DNA from: an uncultured Bacillota bacterium
GTDB lineage: Bacteria > Bacillota > Clostridia > Peptostreptococcales > Anaerovoracaceae
Assembly (NCBI GenBank): GCA_947302945.1
Contig: CAMYWZ010000093.1
Coordinates: forward strand, 1-5,358
Direction of reading: 5' to 3'
Length of the DNA stretch: 5,358 bases
Positions 1 to 5,358 of this stretch are shown here, one piece after another. Position 1 is the stretch's first letter. Every line of letters begins with the position of its first letter. The notes under the pieces are model-generated. The model made no database searches and was not told the DNA's origin. It worked only from the letters and a program-made list of their open reading frames with translations. The position numbers were made by a program, and so were the translations under genes.

Positions 1-1284
1 GACGATCAGCACATCCGCTTTACTCTCCGCAACGACGTAGTTGCGCACGATGGTTCCAAGTTCACAGCCAAGGACGTTCTGTACACCCTGAAGATCGGAC
101 AGGAATCCGGCGTAGTTTCCAACTACTATAAGTATTGGGATATCCCCAACTGCAAGGTAGAGGATGACACTCACATCGTCATCGCCACCAAGGCAGCTGA
201 GCCCTTCGCCCTGTACACACTGTCCAACATTCCTCTTGCCATGGTAGTAGAGGAAGCAGTCAACAAGGGCGGCGGAATCGACGGCCAGAAGACCAATCCG
301 ACCGCAGGCACAGGCCCGTACAAGCTGGAAGAGTGGAAGACCGGTACGTCTCTCACCTTCGTAAGGAACGAGAACTACTGGGGCAACAAGCCTTACTACG
401 ACAAGGTAGTCATCAACATCATAAAAGACGAGAGCGCCAGAGTTAACGCTCTGCTCGCCGGAGATGTAGATATCTGCCTCGATCCTGAGACCGCTCAGAT
501 CGCAGCTCTTATTGCCAACCCCAAGATGAGCGTCATCAACGAGGCCACCACTCAGGTCACCACACTGTTCTTCAACTGCACCAAGGCTCCGTTCGACGAC
601 GAGAACTTCCGTAAGGCTGTTGCTCTTGCCATCGACTACGAAGCATGCCTCAAGCTTGCAGCTACCGGCTACGGCAGCCTCACCGACAGCTTCCTGCCCA
701 AGTCCAGCACCAGGTACGTAAGCCCCTCCAAGGGTGGCTACACTTCCTACCTGCACAGAGATGTTGCAAAGGCTAAGGAGTATCTTGCCAAGTCCCAGTA
801 CGCCGGCAATGCAAAGTTCGAGCTGCTCTATGCTGAGTCCCCGGTATTCAAGAACTACACCACAATGATCCAGCAGCAGCTTGCCGAAGTAGGCATCACC
901 TGCACACCTGTTCCCGAAGCCACCGCTTCCTTCAGAGTAAAGATCGCAGAAGGCAACTTCGAAGCTCAGATGATCAATGCTTCCAACCCGGATCCTGCTA
1001 TCCAGGTAGCTTACTATGATCACCGCGAAGGATTCAAGTCCGTTCAGGGCGGCACCGGCTGGACCGGCCCCGCTGAACTCGACGCTCTCATCGACCAGGC
1101 CAAGGCTGAGACCAACGAAGCCAAGTCCCTCGAGATCTACGGAAAGATCCAGAAGATCATCAACGAGGCAGTTCCTGCAGTCGCTCTCTACAACCCGACC
1201 AAGACCTGCGCCTCCAGAGCCGAGATCAAGGGCATCCAGCTCACCGAGTTCGGTGATATCGACGCATCGAAGGCATACGAATAA
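1..1284 (+). CDS. Peptide-type ABC transporter substrate-binding protein, family 5 (5' end cut off by window)
   Basis: This is the extracellular ligand-binding subunit of the importer encoded downstream. The frame is open from base 1 to a TAA at 1282-1284, giving 427 visible residues. Full family members are about 500-550 residues, so roughly 80-120 N-terminal residues, including the expected lipoprotein signal, lie upstream. The first in-frame ATG (241) is internal, because clear family sequence precedes it. Family-5 landmarks, numbered from the window start, are FTLRNDV with DG and FTAKDVLYTL (7-30), the GTGPYKLEEW block (103-112) followed by RNENYWG (122-128), and LFFNC..PF then DDENFRKAVALAID (189-212). 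By homology the protein binds peptides or a similar small ligand at the outer face of the membrane and delivers it to OppB/OppC. Lysine is almost always AAG and isoleucine almost always ATC, unlike the permease genes, which suggests high expression. An oppA/dppA-like role is inferred; the ligand is unknown. Confidence 0.95.
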   Translation, partial: DDQHIRFTLRNDVVAHDGSKFTAKDVLYTLKIGQESGVVSNYYKYWDIPNCKVEDDTHIVIATKAAEPFALYTLSNIPLAMVVEEAVNKGGGIDGQKTNPTAGTGPYKLEEWKTGTSLTFVRNENYWGNKPYYDKVVINIIKDESARVNALLAGDVDICLDPETAQIAALIANPKMSVINEATTQVTTLFFNCTKAPFDDENFRKAVALAIDYEACLKLAATGYGSLTDSFLPKSSTRYVSPSKGGYTSYLHRDVAKAKEYLAKSQYAGNAKFELLYAESPVFKNYTTMIQQQLAEVGITCTPVPEATASFRVKIAEGNFEAQMINASNPDPAIQVAYYDHREGFKSVQGGTGWTGPAELDALIDQAKAETNEAKSLEIYGKIQKIINEAVPAVALYNPTKTCASRAEIKGIQLTEFGDIDASKAYE

Positions 1285-1315
1285 TCGATCGTTATTGAAT
1301 TAAAGGTCAATCATG

Positions 1316-1341
1316 TTCCCGGGGCATTTTTGCCCCGGGAA
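1316..1341 (+). terminator. Intercistronic GC-rich hairpin, possible leaky terminator or mRNA-stabilising stem
   Basis: A perfect 11-bp inverted repeat (TTCCCGGGGCA at 1316-1326, TGCCCCGGGAA at 1331-1341) encloses a TTTT loop. The stem can be extended outward by a G-T wobble (1315/1342), a bulged A1343 and CAT/ATG pairing (1312-1314 with 1344-1346). The sequence after it, TAATGTAAG, has no run of T, and neither does the opposite strand, so it is not a canonical intrinsic terminator in either direction. Its place between a binding-protein gene and its permease gene matches stems known in other ABC operons (for example the repetitive hairpins after malE in E. coli). Those stems protect the upstream mRNA and lower downstream expression. 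The structure is certain as a sequence pattern; the function is inferred. The rest of 1285-1372 shows no convincing promoter, only the oppB ribosome-binding site AGGAG at 1362-1366. Confidence 0.5.
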
Positions 1342-1372
1342 TAATGTAAGTCTCCCGAAACAGGAGTGATTT

Positions 1373-2368
1373 ATGCTTAGATATATCGGAAAACGACTAT
1401 TGTGGATGATCCCGGTAATACTGGGCGTTCTGCTGATAGTCTTCGCGCTCAGCGCGATAACTCCGGGCGATCCGGTAGATCAGATCGTAGGATCTGACGC
1501 GGCTCCGGAAGTAAAAGAAGCAATGCGTGAGAAGATGGGCCTCAACGACCCGTTTCTTGTGCGTTATGGCAGATACCTTATCGGTATCGTAACAAGGGGT
1601 GACTTCGGTACATCCTATGCTACAGGTGAGCCTGTTGCAAAAGAAATATTTCAAAAATTCCCGAACACTGTAAAACTGACATTTCTGGCGGTAGCCGTAG
1701 CACTCATCATAGGCATACCGTTGGGTGTCATTTCGGCAGTAAAACAGTATTCGTTCATAGATAACGCGTCTATGGTATTTGCGCTTTTGGGTGTATCCAT
1801 ACCCCAGTTCTGGTTCGCCTTGATGATGATGCTTGTGTTCTCAGTAAAGCTACACTGGCTCCCGACCACAGCATCTACAGGCGGCGCACTGGGATGGGTA
1901 ATGCCTGTCGCGATGCTTGGTATCGCAAACGTAGGCAACATAGCCAGAACGACGCGTTCTTCAATGCTTGAGGTCATACGTCAGGACTACATCAGAACAG
2001 CCAGAGCCAAAGGGCAGAAGGAAAACGTCGTCATCTCCAAGCACGGCCTTCGTAACGCTCTCATCCCCGTTGTAGCCAATATAGGAAACACCATAGGCGT
2101 ATCGCTGGGCGGAGCGGTGGTAGCCGAGTCCATCTTCAGTCTGGACGGCGTAGGGCTCTACATGCTCAATTCGATAAACAACCGCAACTGGCAGTCAGTT
2201 CAGGGCGGCCTGATACTGATCGCCGTATGCTTCTCTGTCGTAATGCTCTGCATGGACCTTATCTATACAGTCATAGATCCGAGGCTCAAAGACGAGTTCA
2301 ATGCAAAGAGCAAGATAGCCGCTAACAAGAGGGCTGCCAGGAAGGCTGCCAAAGCGGCCAGGAGCTAG
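1373..2368 (+). CDS. oppB: Oligopeptide/dipeptide ABC transporter permease, OppB/DppB family
   Basis: This is one of the two membrane subunits that form the import channel. The 331-residue product starts with the usual short basic stretch and first membrane segment (MLRYIGKRLLWM, about 9-29). Next comes the extracellular loop with TPGDP (30-34), MGLNDPFLVRYGRYL (55-69) and GDFGTSY (76-82). Further hydrophobic segments lie near 100-122, 132-158 and 173-190, with two more after about 228. The coupling (EAA) loop that contacts the ATPases is DYIRTARAKG...HGLRNALIP (205-232), a textbook match. The protein reaches the family's usual end at DPRLK (302-306) and then carries about 25 extra Ala/Lys/Arg-rich residues. 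The ATG at 1373 has AGGAG 6 nt upstream. The gene sits 88 nt after the binding-protein gene and 11 nt before oppC. The name dppB would be equally valid, since sequence alone does not separate the two here. Confidence 0.96.
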   Translation: MLRYIGKRLLWMIPVILGVLLIVFALSAITPGDPVDQIVGSDAAPEVKEAMREKMGLNDPFLVRYGRYLIGIVTRGDFGTSYATGEPVAKEIFQKFPNTVKLTFLAVAVALIIGIPLGVISAVKQYSFIDNASMVFALLGVSIPQFWFALMMMLVFSVKLHWLPTTASTGGALGWVMPVAMLGIANVGNIARTTRSSMLEVIRQDYIRTARAKGQKENVVISKHGLRNALIPVVANIGNTIGVSLGGAVVAESIFSLDGVGLYMLNSINNRNWQSVQGGLILIAVCFSVVMLCMDLIYTVIDPRLKDEFNAKSKIAANKRAARKAAKAARS

Positions 2369-2373
2369 GAGGT
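2367..2373 (+). promoter_or_regulatory. Ribosome-binding site of oppC, overlapping the oppB stop codon
   Basis: AGGAGGT is a full match to the anti-Shine-Dalgarno core. Its first two bases are the last two bases of the oppB TAG stop (2366-2368), and it lies 6 nt before the ATG at 2380. Ribosomes ending oppB therefore sit directly on the oppC site, which suggests coupled translation of the two permeases that are needed in equal amounts. Confidence 0.9.
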
Positions 2374-2379
2374 CACAGC

Positions 2380-3303
2380 ATGGCAAAAAGACATACGCCT
2401 GCTATGGCTAAAATAGCAGCAAAGAGAGAAAGAGAAATAGCAAGGAACCACGGCAAAGAAGTCCAAAGCTCGCCGGGCAAGGAAGCCTGGAAGAGGCTCA
2501 AGAGGAACCGTCTGGCTATCGTAGGTCTGGTAGTTATCGCGCTCCTGATACTGGTGGCGATATTCGCTCCCATGCTTGCGCCGTATCCATACAACGTAAT
2601 GGATTACGACCACCCGTTCGAATTCCCCAATTCAGAGCACTGGTTCGGCACCGATCAGTTCGGAAGAGATATCTTCTCCAGAGTCATCTATGGTACAAGA
2701 ATATCCATCCCTATCGGTTTCATGTGCGTAATAGTGGCATTTGCCCTGGGCGGCACGCTCGGCGCGATAGCGGCATATTACGGAGGCAGAGTGGATAATA
2801 TCATCATGAGGATCATGGATATCATCCAGTCCATCCCGTCTATGCTGCTTGCTATCGCAGTTTCCGCCACCCTCGGCGGCGGCATGCGCAACCTTATAAT
2901 AGCTATCGCAGTATCGACCATGCCCGCAAGATCCAGAGTCGTCCGCGCCTCCATACTTACTGTAAAGCGCAACGACTACATCGAGTCCGCAAGGGCAATG
3001 GGAGCCAGCAGCAGAAGGCAGCTCCTCAAATACATGCTGCCGAACGCTATCGGCCCCATACTCACAGCGATCACCTTCAGCGTAGCTACCGCTATCCTTA
3101 CGGTATCATCGCTCAGCTACATAGGCCTCGGCATTCCCGAGCCCATGCCTGAATGGGGCGCTCTGCTCGCTGCGTCAAAGGCATTCCTCAACACCTATCC
3201 GTACATGCTCATATTCCCGGGCCTCGCCATCATGATCACCGTACTTGCGCTGAACCTGTTCGGTGACGGTCTCAGGGACGCTCTCGACCCGCGTCTTAAG
3301 TAA
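2380..3303 (+). CDS. oppC: Oligopeptide/dipeptide ABC transporter permease, OppC/DppC family
   Basis: This is the second membrane subunit, partner of OppB in the channel. The 307-residue product opens with a strongly basic cytoplasmic tail (about 1-44). The first membrane segment follows (about 45-67), then the hallmark extracellular block HWFGTDQFGRDIFSRVIYG (87-105) with YGTRISI running into the second segment. Other hydrophobic stretches lie near 112-133, 155-180, 225-250 and 277-298. The coupling loop DYIESARAMGAS...YMLPNAIGPI (199-227) marks the site that contacts the ATPase subunits. The end, GDGLRDALDPRLK, is the normal family C-terminus, so the gene is complete. The length is close to E. 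coli OppC (about 300). The start at 2380 is fixed by the AGGAGG overlapping the oppB stop. The gene is 15 nt before oppD, with the oppD site AAGGAGG directly after the oppC TAA. dppC is an equally valid name. Confidence 0.96.
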   Translation: MAKRHTPAMAKIAAKREREIARNHGKEVQSSPGKEAWKRLKRNRLAIVGLVVIALLILVAIFAPMLAPYPYNVMDYDHPFEFPNSEHWFGTDQFGRDIFSRVIYGTRISIPIGFMCVIVAFALGGTLGAIAAYYGGRVDNIIMRIMDIIQSIPSMLLAIAVSATLGGGMRNLIIAIAVSTMPARSRVVRASILTVKRNDYIESARAMGASSRRQLLKYMLPNAIGPILTAITFSVATAILTVSSLSYIGLGIPEPMPEWGALLAASKAFLNTYPYMLIFPGLAIMITVLALNLFGDGLRDALDPRLK

Positions 3304-3318
3304 AAGGAGGAACATAGA

Positions 3319-4377
3319 ATGAGTGAAAACACAAACAATGTTCCTGTACTGGAGCTTAAAAACCTCGTAGTGCACTACGAGACCCAGGACGGAGTAGCGG
3401 AAGCCGTAAACGGCATCAGCCTCAAAGTCAACGCTTCCGAGACCCTCGGCCTTGTAGGCGAGACCGGCGCCGGCAAGACCACCATCGCCCTCACCGCAAT
3501 GGGTCTTCTCCCGGACGTAGGCCACGTCATTGAAGGCGAGATCCTTCTCGACGGCAAGCCCATAACCATCACCTCAAGAAAAAAGCGCGACAAAAAGCAC
3601 TACAACAAGATGATGCGCGCCTTCCGCGGCGGCGTCATGGGCATGATATTCCAGGACCCGATGTCCGCTCTCAACCCGGTAATGTACGTCGGAGACCAGA
3701 TCGCCGAAGTCGTAAGGCTGCACAACTCTGTCACCAAGACCGAAGCCAAGCAGCGCGCCATCGAAATGATGGAGACCGTAGGCATCCCCGGCGCCCGTTA
3801 CAACGAATACCCGCACCAGTTCTCGGGCGGCATGAAGCAGCGCATAGTCATCGCTATGGCGCTCGCCTGCAACCCCAGAGTGCTGCTCGCGGACGAGCCC
3901 ACCACAGCTCTTGACGTTACCATTCAGGCGCAGGTCCTGGACCTCATGAGAGACCTTCAGAAGAAGTTCAAGACCGCTACCCTGATGATAACTCACGACC
4001 TTGGTGTAGTCGCCGAGACCTGCGATTCCGTAGCCGTCATCTACGCCGGAGAGGTTGTCGAATACGGCACGGCAGAGCATATCTTCAACAACACAAAGCA
4101 CCCCTACACCATGGCGCTGTTCAACGCTCTTCCGAGCCTTGACAAGGACGTGGACAGGCTCCACTCCATACAGGGCCTTGTTACAGACCCCATGGATCTT
4201 CCGGAGCACTGCTCGTTCTGCGAAAGGTGCACTGAAAGGTGCGATGCCTGCTCGATCATAGACCCCGTCACAACAGAAGTTGAACCGGGCCACCTGGTAA
4301 AATGCATCAAATACATGTCGCAGGAGAGCATAGACGCAATGCTTGCCTCCAAAGCTGAAGGAAAGGAGGCAAAGTGA
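3319..4377 (+). CDS. oppD: Oligopeptide/dipeptide ABC transporter ATP-binding protein, OppD/DppD family
   Basis: This is one of the two ATPase subunits on the cytoplasmic face of OppB/OppC. The 352-residue product has every ABC ATPase element intact: Walker A GETGAGKT (47-54), Q-loop FQDP (111-114), signature FSGGMKQR (168-175), Walker B VLLADE with catalytic Glu193, D-loop ALD (197-199), and switch ITHD with His226. After the ATPase core comes the Opp/Dpp C-terminal domain, with [12 protein letters not shown] (261-272) and a cysteine cluster. The family's four cluster cysteines (C298, C304, C311, C329, spaced x5, x6, x17) are kept, and two extra ones (C301, C308) are present. In DppD homologues such cysteines hold a [4Fe-4S] cluster (recalled, not checked). 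A basic stretch around 86-103 makes the region before the Q-loop several residues longer than I remember for E. coli OppD. The ATG at 3319 has AAGGAGG 8 nt upstream. The stop overlaps the oppF start by one base. Confidence 0.96.
   Translation: MSENTNNVPVLELKNLVVHYETQDGVAEAVNGISLKVNASETLGLVGETGAGKTTIALTAMGLLPDVGHVIEGEILLDGKPITITSRKKRDKKHYNKMMRAFRGGVMGMIFQDPMSALNPVMYVGDQIAEVVRLHNSVTKTEAKQRAIEMMETVGIPGARYNEYPHQFSGGMKQRIVIAMALACNPRVLLADEPTTALDVTIQAQVLDLMRDLQKKFKTATLMITHDLGVVAETCDSVAVIYAGEVVEYGTAEHIFNNTKHPYTMALFNALPSLDKDVDRLHSIQGLVTDPMDLPEHCSFCERCTERCDACSIIDPVTTEVEPGHLVKCIKYMSQESIDAMLASKAEGKEAK
4362..4369 (+). promoter_or_regulatory. Ribosome-binding site of oppF, inside the 3' end of oppD; decides the start
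   Basis: AAAGGAGG lies within the last codons of oppD. It is 7 nt from the ATG at 4377 but only 4 nt from the in-frame GTG at 4374, so spacing favours the ATG. That gives a TGATG junction where the oppD stop (4375-4377) and the oppF start share one base, a standard arrangement for translational coupling. Confidence 0.88.
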
Positions 4378-5342
4378 TGGCGGAACCGCTTCTTAGGGTA
4401 GAAAACCTGAAAAAATACTTTATGGTGCCCGACGGCACGCTCCACGCTGTAGACGATGTCAGCTTTACCCTTGACAAAGGCGAGACTCTCGGTGTCGTAG
4501 GCGAATCCGGCTGCGGAAAATCAACGCTCGGCAAGACCATACTCCACCTTACCAGCCCCACTTCAGGCAAGATCATCTTCAAGGGAGAAGACATCTCCAG
4601 GATAGATAACAGGAAGTTCGTGGAACTGAGGAAGGACATGCAGATGATCTTCCAGGATCCTCTGTCCTCTCTGAATCCGCGCATGAGCGTTTCCGAGCAG
4701 ATCGCCGAGCCTCTTCTGATCCAGAAGGTCTTCAAGGACGAAAAAGAGCTCAACAAGCGCGTGCTGGAGCTCATGGATACAGTAGGTCTTGCAAGGCGCT
4801 TCGCCCAGACTTACCCCCACGAGCTTGACGGCGGCCGCCGCCAGAGAATAGGTATCGCAAGGGCCCTGGCTCTTGAACCGGACCTCATCATCTGCGACGA
4901 GCCTGTCTCCGCTCTGGACGTGCTGATCCAGGCCCAGATACTCAACCTGCTGCAGGATCTGCAGAAGGAGAAGGGCATGGCCTACATGTTCATCACCCAC
5001 GATCTTTCAGTAGTAAAGCACATTTCGGACCACATAAGCGTAATGTACCTGGGCCAGATGGTAGAGAAGGCTCCCACCAAAGAGCTGTTCAGCCACACCT
5101 GGCACCCCTACACCAAAGCGCTGCTCTCCGCCATCCCCATTCCGTCCATCAAGAACAAGAAGGAGAGGGAGATACTCAAGGGCGAGCTCACAAGCCCCAT
5201 CGATCCGAAGGACGCCTGCCGCTTCGCTCCGCGCTGCCGCTTCGCCTGCGAGGACTGCTTCAAGGGAACACCTCAGCTCGAGGAACTTTCCAAGGACCAC
5301 TTCGTCGCCTGCAGGCGCGTAAGGGAGATCAACGAACTGTAA
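4377..5342 (+). CDS. oppF: Oligopeptide/dipeptide ABC transporter ATP-binding protein, OppF/DppF family
   Basis: This is the second ATPase subunit, forming a heterodimer with OppD. From the ATG at 4377 the product is 321 residues; a GTG one codon earlier is possible but badly spaced from the ribosome-binding site. Motifs are Walker A GESGCGKS (42-49), Q-loop FQDP (92-95) followed by SSLNPRMSV, Walker B LIICDE with Glu175, D-loop SALD (178-181), and switch ITHD with His208. The signature is LDGGRRQR (150-157) instead of the usual SGGQ form: Asp replaces the conserved Ser and Arg replaces Gln. The D-loop is followed by VLIQAQ where VSIQAQ is common. The C-terminal domain has HPYTKALLSAIP (243-254) and the Opp cysteine set C281, C287, C294, C312, with one extra Cys291. 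The gene ends the visible operon; only 16 bases follow, with no readable terminator. The family assignment is secure; opp versus dpp naming is not. Confidence 0.95.
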   Translation: MAEPLLRVENLKKYFMVPDGTLHAVDDVSFTLDKGETLGVVGESGCGKSTLGKTILHLTSPTSGKIIFKGEDISRIDNRKFVELRKDMQMIFQDPLSSLNPRMSVSEQIAEPLLIQKVFKDEKELNKRVLELMDTVGLARRFAQTYPHELDGGRRQRIGIARALALEPDLIICDEPVSALDVLIQAQILNLLQDLQKEKGMAYMFITHDLSVVKHISDHISVMYLGQMVEKAPTKELFSHTWHPYTKALLSAIPIPSIKNKKEREILKGELTSPIDPKDACRFAPRCRFACEDCFKGTPQLEELSKDHFVACRRVREINEL

Positions 5343-5358
5343 CTGAATATCAGTGCAC

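Noticed and set aside
241..243. ATG as the start of the binding-protein gene
   Set aside because: The same frame upstream encodes clear family-5 sequence (DG...FTAKDVLYTL), so the gene begins before the window and this Met is internal.
1280..1296. Small inverted repeat AATAA...TTATT around the binding-protein stop codon
   Set aside because: It is five A/T pairs around a 7-nt loop, too weak to claim as a terminator or operator.
1016..1303. 95-codon + strand frame overlapping the end of the binding-protein gene
   Set aside because: It is a Pro/Arg/Ser-rich out-of-frame translation of a well-supported gene, with no domain.
1285..1372. Separate promoter for oppBCDF
   Set aside because: I see no -35/-10 pair at acceptable spacing; TTGAAT at 1296-1301 has no matching -10 element downstream.
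3574..4293. 239-codon open frame on the - strand opposite oppD
   Set aside because: It lies wholly within oppD, whose protein has all ABC ATPase motifs. The antisense product shows no recognisable domain, and such frames arise from the codon bias of the sense gene.
4374..4376. GTG as the start of oppF
   Set aside because: It is only 4 nt from AAAGGAGG, whereas the ATG at 4377 has 7-nt spacing and gives a standard TGATG overlap.
4307..4774. 155-codon open frame on the - strand across the oppD/oppF junction
   Set aside because: It is a serine/leucine-rich shadow of two certain genes, with no recognisable motif.
5342..5354. ACTGA-ATA-TCAGT inverted repeat right after oppF
   Set aside because: A 5-bp stem with a 3-nt loop and only four bases left in the window; it could be chance, and a terminator cannot be judged.

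Overview
The window holds the 3' part of one operon for an ATP-driven oligopeptide/dipeptide (Opp/Dpp-type) uptake transporter. It encodes a 5'-truncated substrate-binding protein, two permeases and two ATPases, all on the + strand in the order A-B-C-D-F. The coding parts are dense, and there is no sign of a mobile element, CRISPR array, RNA gene or phage gene.

Organism: the strong AGGAGG-type ribosome-binding sites, compact operon, moderately high GC, use of AGA/AGG arginine codons, and ATPase motifs such as GETGAGKT in OppD and LDGGRRQR in OppF are what I would expect of an anaerobic member of the Bacillota (Clostridia-like). This is an inference from style and remembered family sequences. 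Other anaerobic phyla with similar transporters, such as Synergistota, are not excluded.

Layout: 1-1284 is the C-terminal 427 residues of the extracellular binding protein. 1285-1372 is the only real gap; it carries a strong GC-rich hairpin without a U-tract, then the oppB ribosome-binding site. 1373-2368 is oppB and 2380-3303 is oppC, the two membrane subunits. 3319-4377 is oppD and 4377-5342 is oppF, the two nucleotide-binding subunits. The gaps inside the BCDF block are 11 nt, 15 nt and a 1-nt overlap, so these four genes are almost certainly co-transcribed and translationally linked. The last 16 bases hold nothing I can call.

How it works together (family knowledge): the binding protein captures the ligand outside the membrane and docks on the OppB/OppC channel. 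The OppD/OppF heterodimer hydrolyses ATP on the cytoplasmic side to drive import. The substrate cannot be read from the sequence; peptides are most likely, but this family also includes nickel, glutathione and oligosaccharide importers.

I found no previously undescribed system. The points worth a second look are modest: a ferredoxin-like CxxCxxCxxxC pattern laid over the usual Opp cysteine motif in OppD, a non-canonical ABC signature in OppF that makes the two ATP sites unequal, the hairpin between binding protein and permease genes, a sharp codon-usage step at the same place, and basic extensions on the cytoplasmic tails of both permeases.
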